DNA of 64,000 nucleotides from Citrus sinensis (taxonomy: Eukaryota; Streptophyta; Magnoliopsida; Sapindales; Rutaceae): positions 992,001 through 1,056,000 of the forward strand of contig NC_068562.1 of assembly GCF_022201045.2 (NCBI RefSeq), in the 5' to 3' direction. Positions 37,810 to 50,473 of this stretch are shown in pieces. The translations under genes and the position numbers were made by a program. The notes under the pieces were generated by a model. That model worked only from the letters and a program-made list of their open reading frames with translations, did no database searches and was not told the DNA's origin. The stretch's first letter is position 1. The number at the start of each line of letters is the position of its first letter.

Positions 37810-38500
37810 GAAGTATCGGTTAAAATGTTTTGGAGCTGGATCGAAGCATACCCAATTCAAAGCAATGTGATTAATTGCTGCCTTCATCTGCATAATTCAT
37901 CATCACTGTAGATATTGTAATCAATTGTCCATTAAAAGAAAAAAAAGTTAGTGAAATTTTGACAAGGTCTCGTATCATCAAATTAATGATATTACAATAA
38001 AATTATGAGGGGCCATTCTTTTCTCACAGCAATTTGTATGATAATGGAAGCAATCAAACAATCCAATCACAAAATCCAAAGCGGTTCACCACTAGATTAC
38101 AGAAACATAAAGCAGTAGCATGTTAACATGTCAATTGAAACAGATAAAGATAGGAACTTTACCCATTGTCATTTGCCTCCGACCTAACAAAACAGGAGTT
38201 TCTTGAGATGCTGATTGGAGGCCAAATGTAGAATACTCATCACCAAAGTTTTGCGATTCCATTAGTTTAAACTATATTATTAATTCAATTTCGACCAAAA
38301 CTTTGTAAACAAATACAGCCCTACAATACAATCAATAACCAAAGACACGGAGAGTTGAGTTCTTCTCCTGCTTGTCTTGTCCGTAATTGTTGCTCGATTT
38401 CGGCACAACTCTGGCTTCTCTTATAATGTCTCTTTTCTTTCTGTAAGTCTTACAAACAATTATAATAGTGTTCGTTAGCTCGACTGATCCTTTTTGTGAT
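37810..38500. other. Region downstream of the MFS gene
   Basis: Holds the 3' UTR of the transporter and AT-rich sequence leading into the NSUN pseudogene. No coding region is supported. Confidence 0.5.
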
Positions 38501-38965
38501 GTAGGAAAACTCGAAATTACTCTTGATGGACACTCAAGCACGGCCACTTATTCAACTCCTCGTTACTGAACCTTAAAATCATTTTGTTTTCTCCAATGCA
38601 GTTCATGTCGTATTTTATTTTTATCTGGAATGCTGAAAGCAGGGAATGAACCTGATTTATTTTAAAGAGGAGATCAAGTGTAAGCTTGAAAAAGTTGTCA
38701 TGTTTAATTTCTTCTGTTTAACCTGGTATTTTAGATTGGTAACTCTTATTAAGGAGGCATAAATGCTGAAACGAAAGAAAGGTGATTTGTTAAAGTTGTG
38801 ACATTGAGCAAATGCCATTTCGTATGATTTAATTTTATGTATCACATCTTATTGTTAAATGGTCTGATTCATTTAGTTCTATCCCTCTTAAGTTCCATAG
38901 AAATTGGAAATTTCATCGAGCTTGGAAATCGAAGAAATGAATCAACGTTTTACATCTATTTCAGC
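38501..38965 (+). pseudogene. NSUN methyltransferase pseudogene (5' exons plus intron remnants)
   Basis: The block matches the 5' part of the intact NSUN gene at 30937 in order. 38502-38525 (aggaaaactcgaaattactcttg) corresponds to the start-codon exon; 38549-38566 (ttattcaactcctcgtta) to the end of exon 1; 38637-38700 (gcagggaatgaacctgattta...gtgtaagcttgaaaaagttgtc) to exon 2; 38726-38760 to the end of exon 2. 38851-38965 (attgttaaatggtctga..., aagttccatagaaattggaaattt) matches intron 3 of the parent near 31718-31830. Exons are shortened and frame-shifted. Intron matches show it arose by DNA duplication, not by retrotransposition. Confidence 0.82.
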
Positions 38966-39891
38966 GGCTCTATTTGAGTGTATAATGTTGTAAAACCGAT
39001 CCGCCGGCCGCCGTCTTCAAGTTGATTAAAAGACATATAATAAAAAAGCAATAATAATAATAATTATAATAATAATTATACTTGTATGAGAAAGATTAGA
39101 TTAGTGAGTAAACCCTAATCTATCCACCTCAGCATTAATGGAATGTCATGGTCCAAAATTGCATCCTTTTCTTTTTCTAAATCCAGAAAGAGCACTCTGT
39201 TTTTTTGGGTTTTGTATCTTTTTACAACGTAATCGTGTTGTTATTGATTGCTGTAATTATCCAGCAATGCATCACTGACATATTTTGTACTGTTCTCCTC
39301 GCCTTCCAGCCGGCACCTGACCTGGCAATTGTATGTAAACACTTTATTTCCAGATCATATTTAATTTTATTTATTTTTTTTGTTTTGTCCAATAATTAAT
39401 CTTGCCCGGAAAGCGGCGTTGATACATTAGATCGTCTTGTATGGCAACCGAAGTCATATTACGTTCGAGCACGTGCTCGCGCGTGCCTCAATCCGAAGTG
39501 AAGGCAACATCACAGGGTAGGTTGGTGGATTCCAATTCCATTGGCCCAAACTCAAAACCTTCTTTTATTAACTGAATCCATTTAATCGTTTTTATGAGTA
39601 AGAGACATGAGATAATTAAACGTGCTATCCAACAAATTATATGAATCGAACTCTTTGTCACCACATACCTCCGTGCGTCATCAATGACATACTTATAAAT
39701 CCAACGGGCAGTTGAATTCGCATGGAGCACATACCTATCAGACATCAGTTATTATATAGCGGGCGTACCACGCACAAGTCCAGTGACCGATTAAATAAGT
39801 CCTTGAATTAAAAGACCTCTTGTCATAAGTCTTAACAACCCACGGACAATTCAAAATTTGAAAGCTATTGCTGTTAGCGGCTGCAGAAGAC
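38966..39891. other. OPT promoter region with (ATA)n microsatellite
   Basis: About 0.9 kb between the NSUN pseudogene and the OPT start codon. It includes an (ATA/ATT)n run at about 39046-39080. No gene is supported. Confidence 0.5.
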
Positions 39892-42800
39892 ATGACCCCG
39901 GGCAAAGGCACGGGCGCGGGGACAACGTCTAAAAGCAACGAAATCACAGCTCCTCTCAGTAAGGCTTTCGTTTCTCCTCTCTCTGTTTTCGCTTTTCCAT
40001 CAGGACAGTACTCTTGAAAACTAAACTCTGTTTCCATGATGTGCAGTTGAGGCATCATCAGCGGACGATCCATCTGTCGACGTTGAGAATTCACCGATCG
40101 AGCAAGTAGCACTCACGGTCCCCACAACAGACGATCCCTCCCTCCAGACCTTCACGTTTCGAACGTTGACTTTAGGAGCCTTATCATGCATCCTCCTTTC
40201 ATTTCTCAACCAATTCTTCTGGTACCGCCGAGAGCCTCTCTCCATCTCCTCAATCTCCGCTCAAATCGCCGTCGTTCCACTCGGCTATCTCATGGCCAAA
40301 ACTCTTCCGAAAAAAGTCTTCTTCGAGGGACGAAGATTTGAATTCACTTTCAATCCGGGGCCCTTTCATGTTAAAGAGCACGTTCTGATTACTATTTTTG
40401 CTAATGCTGGAGCTGGAAATGTTTACGCCATTCACATTGTTAGCGTCCTTCAACTTTTTTACAAGAAAGAGCTGACCTTCCTTGTGGCATTACTAGTCGT
40501 CATAACCACCCAGGTTTTGGGGTTCGGCTGGGCCGGCCTATTCCGCCGCTACTTGGTGGACCCGCCTACCATGTGGTGGCCTCAGAATCTTGTTCAAGTC
40601 TCCTTGTTTAGGTACCTACTTCCTACGTTTTCAAAAGTTTTCGTTTGAATTTTCATCAACCATATATACATATAATTAATTAATTTTAATTCGTTGTGTG
40701 ATTAACAATCAAACGGTTATAGCATTAGTTTGTAAAATTTAGTTCGCATATCGTATTTTGCCACGTGTTAGACGTGTTGTTTGGACTTTGACTAGGATGA
40801 AATAACAGATGGCATTATTGTTATATTAGTTTCGTTTGGGTAGTCACTATTTTATTCGTTCTCATACTTCAGGAATTTTACGGCGGTGAATCTTAGATTC
40901 ACAATCCTACACGGTTAATTAATGCCAGCATGCATATAGTTTGAGCTCTTATGATTTTGGAGAAAAAAATTCTTCAGTGATATCTGTTTTTCAATTGAAC
41001 GACTCTTAACGTATCTTTATTGGATGAATCCACCGAAATTTGAACTTTTGGGGGAAGCAAAAGTTCCTCACATCACAAGAATCAAGAAACAGTCAAGATT
41101 GTTAAGCTAATTGATATGCCTGTTTTGTGTGTTCTAAATGTCGGGAAATCACAGGGCATTGCACGAGAAAGAGAAGAGATCTGCAGGTGGATTAACAAGG
41201 AACCAGTTCTTCCTCATAGCATTTGTCTGCAGCTTTGCTTACTACGTTTTTCCCGGCTATCTCTTCCCAATGCTTGTCTCTGTTTCCTGGATATGCTGGA
41301 TATACCCTAATTCTGTGTTAGCCCACCAGTTAGGTTCGGGACTCCACGGTTTAGGCATTGGTGCAATAGGATTCGATTGGTCTAGCATATCCGCATACCT
41401 TGGGAGCCCGCTTGCCAGTCCATGGTTTGCCACTGCCAACATTGCTGCTGGTTTTTTCTTAATCATGTATGTCATTACCCCCATTGCTTATTGGCTTAAT
41501 ATATTTAAGGCCAAGACCTTTCCCATATTCTCAGATGGATTATTCACGTCTACCGGCCAAAACTATAACGTATCTGCTATCATAAACAACAATTTCCTCT
41601 TTGATACTGAAGCTTATGAAAGGGAAGGTCCTCTCTATATCAGCACCTTCTTTGCTATGTCCTACGGTGTCGGTTTTGCCTGCCTGACTGCCACTGTTGT
41701 TCATGTTCTCCTCTTTCATGGGAGGTAAGCTGTATTACTATTTGTGGATTGCTTTCTTTCAAATTTCGTAGATTTTTCTCCAGGAATCACTCACTTTTAC
41801 TTTGACATCTCTACGACATAAATACTAAATGTCAACCTATCCGTGACGCATCAGAGACAGATTTGAACTTAGCTAACTTAGAATATATATTACCTTGGCT
41901 ATTGTAATTACATACCTGTAGATTGAATCAATATGATTTCCATTTTGTGTTTTTGAGGTATTTTCGCTTTTTTTTCACGAGTGCAGAGAAATTTGGCAGT
42001 TAAGCAAGGCTGCTTTCGAAGAAAAGGGGATGGACGTACACACAAAGCTCATGAGAAAATATAAGCAGGTACCTGAATGGTGGTTCACGTGCATTCTTTT
42101 GATAAACATTGCAGCAACCATATTTACATGCCAATACTATAACAATCAACTTCAATTGCCATGGTGGGGTGTCTTGCTGGCATGTGTTCTTGCCCTGTTT
42201 TTCACTCTTCCTGTTGGGGTCATCACTGCTACAACAAATCAGGTAAATTCAAAGCGTATCACAAGTTTGATATTTGTTGTATAATTGAAATATAACTCAG
42301 CATGATATGGTGCGGTGCCATTTGCTTCTTTGCACAAGTTCATAACCTTAGATGATTCTCTCTTTAACAGACACCAGCCCTGAATGTGATTACAGAGTAT
42401 ATCATTGGGTACATATATCCAGGATTTCCCGCTGCTAATATATGCTTTAAAGTATATGGATACATAAGCATGAAACAAGGGATCACATTTTTGCAAGATC
42501 TCAAGCTCGGACATTATATGAAGATTCCTCCTAGAGCGATGTTCATGGCACAGGTTGGCTTCCCCTCTTTTCTTCTCATTGGGGGAAAAAAAAAAGAGCA
42601 GGATTTAACATTTGATGTTTATATATATACATTTATATAGTCCCTTCAGCTCCATGTCTCTTAATTTTTCTCATATATATATATATATCCTCTAATGGCA
42701 TGATTTTGTTATCAGGTATTTGGTACTATTATATCAGCATTGGCACATTTAGGAACGGCATGGTGGTTGATGAATACCATCCCAGACATATGTGACAGGG

Positions 42801-43330
42801 AAATGCTTCCATCAGGCAGCCCATGGACTTGTCCTGGAGACCATGTATTCTACGATGCCTCCATCATCTGGGGTCTCATTGGCCCTCGCAGGATTTTCGG
42901 AGACCTCGGCTACTACTCTAGTGTCAACTGGTTTTTCTTCGCTGGGGCTGTAGCTCCTGTCTTAGTATGGATAGCACACAAAGCCTTCCCCAACAGGCCT
43001 TGGATAAGACATATAACTATGCCTGTGCTCTTAGGAGCTACAGTGAACATGCCCCCGGCCACAGCAGTCAACTACACCAGCTGGATTCTAATTGGATTTG
43101 CTTCGGGCTTCATTGCTTACAGGTATTATCGTGATTGGTGGAGTCGCCACAATTACGTGCTATCTGGGGCACTCGATGCTGGATTGGCCTTCATGGGAGT
43201 ACTGTTGTACTTGTGCTTGGGGATGGAGCATATTAGCCTCAACTGGTTGAAAATGCAATCTGATGGATGTCCACTGGCTTCTTGCCCAACTGAACCAGGA
43301 ACTGTAGTTAAAGGCTGTCCAGTTTTGTAA
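39892..43330 (+). CDS. Oligopeptide transporter (OPT family, PT clade)
   Basis: Proton-coupled plasma-membrane importer of short peptides or glutathione and, in some members, metal or metal-ligand complexes. Six exons: 39892-39958, 40047-40611, 41155-41724, 41987-42242, 42371-42553 and 42716-43330; 751 codons plus stop, the usual size. Start [10 protein letters not shown]; the first intron splits [23 protein letters not shown]. Family motifs are present: [13 protein letters not shown] (NPG motif) and [10 protein letters not shown] (KIPPR motif), with [93 protein letters not shown] and C-terminal GCPVL. Transport specificity cannot be read from the sequence. A broken paralogue lies at 34575-35150. 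Confidence 0.95.
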
Positions 43331-43687
43331 TTGCGTGGATGTGGATTTACACGATTGATTCATACTGCATATACCTGTATGAGTTTTTTGGTCCAGCTTA
43401 GATTTGTAATCAGCAAATATTGTTTTGTTGGAATACCTTGGTTGACTAGGAAATAAACATGTTCCTCAAAAGTTTTTACAGACAGAAATCAATCCCTTGT
43501 GCTGTTCTTTCTCATTCAGGGCTATTTCCGTCTTTCTCTCACATCATTTTTGTGTTACAATCCTAACTATATTTACGTTTGGCATTTCGTTTATCCAAAC
43601 TCCCACCCTGTTTGGACAATTTACTCAAATATCCTTACTCAAATATCCCAGTCCCAGCAGCAGCTGATTTCGAAGAAGAATAGCGCT

Positions 43688-46600
43688 ATGGAAACCGATA
43701 ACACCAAAACGACGCTAAGACCAGCGTCTTTGAGGTGGAAAATCCTTCGTCAAGCTCTTCTACGTCGTTCCTCTCCGCAAAACTCAGGTATATTTTCCTT
43801 CTCTGATCGTCGGCATTACCGTTTTCAGTTAAAACTTTGAATATGATTATGATTGTGATTAGGTTATAATTTTTAGTCTTAATCCTCAGATGAGCAGTCT
43901 CAAATTGGCGTTATGAACCGCATATCTCGTAAGACCACACAAGGCTTCAACTTGATTCCCTGCCAATTAATCGAGAAAATTTCCAACTCTAGAGATGCGC
44001 GCGTGTGTTACACGTTACCCGTCGCTGGCTCTCCCAAACTTTTTCTCACGTGAGTTCGTTTTCTCCAACTGTTAGTGAGGTTGAACATTAGTTTGAATGT
44101 TAGTTAGATTAGGCATTTTCCATTTTGAAGTTTTAATATTTTTTGTTTCTGAAAAATGATAGCTATTGTAAAAGAAGCTCTAGCATTGAGTGTGATGCCC
44201 TTGTTGCCTTTGATTGTAGAACCTTCGCTATTGTAAGTAATTTTATATGTTTGCAATATGATGATTACTGTCAGTACCACTTCTTGCAGCCAAAGAGTGG
44301 ACAACCATGCTGACCTCGGTGACTTTGAGATTTGCAATAGATGCAATATTGATAACACAGGGCTTGTCTGTAAGTTCTTTTCGGGTTGACAATTTATATT
44401 TTTGTAGATTAATTATCATCTGTCAATATTTGTATTTGTTATTTAAGAAAGAAGAGAGATGTGTCTCTGCTTTATCATGGTCTAGGTTCAGTCGAGAACA
44501 AAATTCTACAAAATGTTGTGTATCTTGCCTGCAAAGCCTTTTTTTTTTTTAATTAATTGATGGTCTTCTCTTTGCTTTGTATTTCTGTTCCATTTAATGT
44601 TAGGAATGCTGGTGATTCTGCTCGTATATGTTTTCTTTTCTTTATTAATTTCTATGTTTGTGTTTATAATTAGTGTGTTCTTTCTTGTACAGGTCATTGG
44701 CCATCAGAAGATGTCCTTGCTTTTTTCTCCTTGTCACATGCGGACATGTTTAGGTTGATTGCTTTTTTGGACATCGACTTTACCTTTTTGCTCTCTGTTT
44801 TGTTTACTTCATTACCTAGAACCTTTTTTTTTTTTCCAGTTTTATATAAGTTATGAACCTCTCCTTTTTTCTTATTTCTCCAGGTCTAAAAGAGTTATTG
44901 AGCTTGGATCAGGCTATGGCTTAGCTGGATTAGTTATTGCAGCAACCACAGAAGCATTAGAAGTTGTAATTTCTGATGGAAATCCTCAAGTAGTCGATTG
45001 TATCCTTTTACATGAATCATATTAGCCACAAGCGTGTTGGAAAAGCTTATAATTCTCTGTTAGATTTCTTAGGGGAGAAGGTAATTCCAAAATATTGGAT
45101 TTCAGATTATCTAGAAAATGTATTGCCAATTTCTTCCTGTTCTGTATATTGGATGGGTAGAAACTTACTAATAACTAAACGCAAAAAAATGAAATTACTC
45201 TCTGTATAGTGGTACTGAAGGCAAATTCTTTGTTCTACATTTTTAGAGGAGACAGGAAAATGTAAATGAATAATTTGGCAACACGTATTTGTGTTCTGCT
45301 GCTTCACAGTTCAGGAATTTAAGATGGTTGGCTTTGTCCCAAAAATGTGGAAAAGTGATTTTCCATGTTAGAAATCTTGAGCTGTTAAGAGGAGGTCTGG
45401 GAGCAAGGTTTTATAATTTGCTATGTTGTGACTTTTGATTTAGATTTGAATTCCTGAGATCTAAATCAGCCTTATACATTGAATTCATTAACCTAGTTTG
45501 TGTTATTGGCTATTTTATAGCATGATGAAATATTTCTAATTGCATATAAGTTGGTACGGTTTCCATTTCCCAAAATTATCTGGCTTTAAGTGAATATTTG
45601 ACCGACTTTCTTACTGACGGTGATCTTGCTTATGAGACCTTTTAGATTCATAATTTCATGCCTAATTCCAAGAATTTGAATTTGTTTGTGAAATTATAAA
45701 GTTATGTGAAGACTTGATTGTATAATTTCACAATTAACAGCTGCATTATGAATTGCTTGAGCCAAGAATCAGGTTTAGGCCTTTGGAGTGCCAAGAACAA
45801 TCAATCAGGCATGGGATCTCTATTACCATTTTCTTATATTTTATTTTTGGAATTGTCGAGTGGATTTTCTGGTGTATTTGTTTGAGATGTCTTTTATTGG
45901 TTGTGTAGTCTTCACCCAGTCTTGCCATTGATTTAGATCCTTGGTTGTGCTGGTCATTTAATCGTGTATATGGATGCTATGTGTTTTTGGTAATTATCAT
46001 CATAAGTGCTTTTAGTTGGTTTCCCAGGGCACACTTACTCCCATTTCTGCTTTGTCTTTTTCTATTTGTTAATGAAGCAACCCCATCCCTGCTTTTCTTT
46101 TCCCTTATTCATTTTCTATTACTGTTGAAAGTGGTTCTTAACGTCCAGATATTCAGCGTAATGTGGATGCCAATTCTGGAGCATTTGGTGGCACAACTGT
46201 GAAGTCTATGACACTTCATTGGAACCAGGATGATTTTCCGTATATTGTCGACACTTTTGACGTGATTGTTGCAAGTGACTGGTATATTCTACTCTCTTTG
46301 TTGCAATTTTAATACAATAAGCATCATGCTTCCTTTAAGTCCGTATACTGTAAAGGGATTCATCATATTTGGATTAAAACATTATTTACACATTAATCAT
46401 GTTACAGAGTGCTTTATGTTGCCCAATGATATGTTCTTCCTTACCATAGGATAAAGAAGGTGTTGAATGGCTTTTGGTACAGGTGTGTCATGATGGGTCC
46501 AACCCACCTTTCACATGCTGACAACAGACTAAATACTCATCTACCTGGATTTTTATAATCACTAACTTTATAAATTGAAATCTTGTTTTGGTTACAATTG

Positions 46601-47504
46601 TTAATGGCCTGGAGACGTCAAGATAATTTCATGTCTTTTCACTAATTGACAATTTGGATCTGTTGCTAATGCATAATGCATAATGCATGCTACATACACT
46701 TGAAATCACGGGATGACGTGATTGTCTCACTTTTAGTATAAGTTTCTCTTATAATATGCCCTTTGTTAGTTCCTCATTCTTTCACGGTGAACTTTTTAAA
46801 TTGAGTTTATGTGGTGTTTGAACAAGAAAAGCTTGTTGTCGAATGCAATTTTTTAATGTTGTGGCCTCAGTTTTCTCTACCACTTGACAAAAGGTCCTTG
46901 TACATAGTATGCAATGCACGAACAAACACATCCAAGCAAAAATGACGTGATATTGTCACTTTTCTGACAAGTTTATCTTCTTTTACGTCATTTCGACAGC
47001 ACTTTCTTTAAGTAATTCCATAAAGTCCTTGCTCATTCATCGTTTACAATTTTGAATGGCTTGGGGTGTTGAGATATCCAAGTATTCTTCATTAGTCAAC
47101 AAAGAAAACACTCATACCTAGTATGCAATGTATGAACACATGTGCACATGCAACCACACACTGACATTTCTTCCTTTTGTGACAAGTTTATCTTCTTAAC
47201 TTGACATGTAATGTCATTTGGCAGCACCTTTTTTAAGGAGTTCCACAAAGATCTCGCCCGAATAATCAAATTTTTGTTGAAAAAGGTGGGCCCCTCTGAA
47301 GCTCTATTTTTTAGCCCTAAAAGAGGTGACTCGTTGGACAAATTTTTAGAGGAAATTGAAGGAAATCATTTGCATTTTAGCATAATAGAGAACTATAATG
47401 CTGAAATTTGGAAGCGTCATCAGATGCTCATGAGTGGAGACGAGTCCTGGCCGAACTATGATAAAGATCATTGCTACCCATTTTTGGTCAGAATTACACT
47501 CTGA
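43688..47504 (+). CDS. CAMKMT: Calmodulin-lysine N-methyltransferase
   Basis: Trimethylates Lys115 of calmodulin, tuning Ca2+ signalling; the plant orthologue I recall is At4g35987. Seven exons: 43688-43787, 43890-44049, 44290-44369, 44693-44753, 44884-44999, 46149-46281 and 47225-47504; 309 codons plus stop, all junctions in frame. Sequence order: METDNTKTTLRPASLRWKIL, RISRKTTQGFNLIPCQLI, CNRCNIDNTGLVCHWPSEDVLAFF, the SAM-binding motif SKRVIELGSGYGLAGLVIA, VVISDGNPQVVD/YIQRNV, TFDVIVASDCTFFKEFHKDLARIIKFLL (methyltransferase 16 fold), and the C-terminal PNYDKDHCYPFLVRITL. It is intact. The 1.1-kb and 0.9-kb introns 5 and 6 hold nothing recognisable. Confidence 0.94.
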
Positions 47505-50473
47505 ACTTTTGGAGCCTGTTTTTATTGCATATCTGCAAATATTTCCGGTACTTAGATGCGGCTTCCTGGGAAATCTTTAGTTGACCTTAGTGATATAGGT
47601 GCATGAGTAGTAAATAATAAACACTTGCCAAGTACACTATTGTGGTCTACAGGGGGGGTGAATACCCGTATATCACTACAGCACATGGGTCCTACTAATT
47701 TATGGTTTGCCAATAGGAAGAAAAAGTACATGGATGCTGTCTTTGATTGATCTAATTTATTTTTATTTTTATTTTCCTTTTTGAATTCAATATAGATGAG
47801 TGCACTGAAACTTTTTATAGGAGATTCCTTATCTTCATTTGAGCATCAAAGTTGAACTTTACTTGCCTTAAGATATAGCCCTTAATGAGTAAACAAAACG
47901 GCTCCCCCTAAAGGATGATGTAGAACGATGTCAAAAGCTACCTGATGCTCTTTGGATAAAGTAAACTAAGCATTCACATGAAATAATTGCTGAATGCTTT
48001 TAGATTATATATTCATCCTGTAATCCATGGACTGAAAATCGGAATGGCTTTTCTTGAATTATGGCAATTGCAGTTTTTTCTTTTCTTTTTGGCTATTTTG
48101 GATTTTTATTTGTTTACTTATTTTTTGAGTCTTTTGCATCACCATTAAGGAACACATTGAACTAACATTGTTTTCATAATTCTTGACGTCTTGTTAGTTT
48201 CCTTGGAAGTTTATGTTATCTATGATGCATCATCACATTGCCAATCCTAAAAGGAGAGCCAATTGAATGTTAAAGAAAAATGCACTATTTTCTAAGAATA
48301 AAGGTGAGATCATTGTAATTGATTCAGTAGAATTTGACGTGGGTGGTTGCTAAAAATCCTCTGAAAGCAACTTGGCCAAACAAAGTGAATGATCATTGAT
48401 GCCGTTATTAATATGTTGTTAATGTAGTTATTGTCGCCCTAACATTGAAACAACAATCACGAGTTTAATACAGAGTCTATGCTTTTGTTAATCTTGATTT
48501 TCACCTCATTTCATTTGCTTCAGTTGCTGAATCAAATGATTTTGTTCTTGCCATATATATGTTTTCTGTTTGCTTAATCAAATCGCTCCTCCTTCCATAT
48601 TTCCATTCACCATTCTATAATAGTTTGTCATTTGGTCTGTTTGCCTGCTCATGTCATTTTCCCTGCTCTTAGGGTTACCATCACTAACCACTGTGACAAA
48701 TTTGGATGATCATTATCTTTATCTCGATCCATCGAAATGTGTTAGTTGAAGGTAATTAAGTTTGGTAGACTCTAATGCATATCGATAGATTCTAACTGAT
48801 ATTCACTAAATATGACAAGTGATACGGTGCCAGTGAACTTGGTAAACGTATTTTTATCTGTATAGGTATTACTCCATTAAGAATCGTACCAATATTTTGC
48901 GCAAAATCTCTTTTTTAACTCTAATAGGCTTAAATGTTACTTGTTTCATCATAAAGTTGTGTGTGTGTGATGTGGTAAAAAGTTTGGAGAAAGCTAAAAG
49001 GGGAAGAAGCATCACTGAAAATAGATCGTAATCTTCTCCTTATCTTCAACAAAAGTAGGTTTGTTTCCTTGCTGATGGTTGCCCCACACAAGTTGGTGAA
49101 AAGAATCATCTCTTACTCTTAGCATTCACCTGACTGAGACATCATGTGTAGCGTAGCTTGGCTCCTTTGGACGGTCATTCGGATTATTTGTCTTCTCTAG
49201 CTTTATTTCTTTCAGTAACAGCAAATGGTCCCTCAATTTTTTCCATCATCGACCCGTGCGAGACTGTTCTGCGTTCACTAATTTGGGAGAACTGATCGCA
49301 AGATTTGGGATTCATAGCCCGTTTGGGAGTGTGGTGAGGTAATTGGGTTGTCAAAGTACAGCTACTAAAGTGTTTGGTAACACTTGTAGTTGGGTTTTGA
49401 CAATTTAGTAAATTTTTTTTTTTTAACTTCTACTTCACAGCTGTACCTTTTACTCCACATCAGTTGTAGTTTAAAAGTTACAGCACCTTACTCCCAAACA
49501 CACCTTCAATCAGTCGAGTCATCCATCGTGACATCGCACCTCCCAAATTAGGGACTTTTTTTTTTAGTTAAGTGCTTTCTCATTTCATTTTACTAACAGT
49601 TGTCGTTAAAATGTGAGGAGGAGACGAGAATTTGGCATGACGATGCCCAATGGAAGTGGAGATAGAGCTAATGATTGAGAGTTGATCGTGATTTCACTTG
49701 TCATTAATTCCCACTTCGTCAATTGCATAAAATCTTATCTTGAAACTCTAAGCAAGTAATATTATTCAACGGAGCCATAATTGTTTGTCAATTTGATTAA
49801 TGAACAAGTGCGCCTTTCTTTTGATTGAAAAAAATATCACAACTAGTATTAAAATATCCGCGCACTACATTAACCATTACTAACTGTCAAAAATTCCTTC
49901 GACTGGGCCAAGCTGTCTAATTGCTTTGATTTCACTTCATTTAAATTTTTCTTTACTTGTAAATACAGCATAAAAGTTAAAAGGCTTGAGATGCCCGTAA
50001 AGTGCTTTGCAAACCCCACACAGCCACCGAACAGAAGCACAAGCCTTTGTCTGCTAATATTTTTAATTATGAAGAAGAATAAATGAACGAAAGAGAAGAG
50101 ACTCGAGTCTCACACTTAACAATGTTGTTTACTTATGTTTTCTTTACTTTCTGTTGAATCGTTCGCTTTAGCTGGGAAGATAGAGGACCACAGAAATATA
50201 AGCGAAAAAGCAAAGGCTGAGATTTTAAACACATTCTATTTTCTAATAAGAATCTGCTTTACATATTAATTAATAATGCTTCTTCTACTTAACATTAAAT
50301 ATGCTAGAATTGGAAGTGAGTAGTTTACGTTCTGGAATGTCGTCATGTTTTCCTATCTAAGGAAGGAGGAGGGAAAAAAAAAGAAAAAAAAGAACACCAA
50401 AGTGATCTGATCTGCAGAACCAAAGTGTTGCTGTCATTGCTTTCTCCTTGTCTCTTTGTAACAACGTGAGAAA
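47505..50473. other. Gene-free 3 kb between CaM-methyltransferase and thaumatin gene
   Basis: Holds the 3' UTR of the methyltransferase gene on the left and a MITE-like element at 49317-49506. Frames are short and unrecognised. No RNA gene was seen. Confidence 0.55.
49317..49506. mobile_element. MITE-like element with imperfect inverted ends
   Basis: Left end GCCCGTTTGGGAGTGTGGTGAGGTA, right end (reverse complement) GAAGGTGTGTTTGGGAGTAAGGTGCTGTA. The shared GTTTGGGAGT..GGTG core forms imperfect terminal inverted repeats of about 20 bp around a 190-bp non-coding body. GTTTGGGAGT ends are common among short plant DNA transposons. A target duplication was not clear. Confidence 0.45.
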
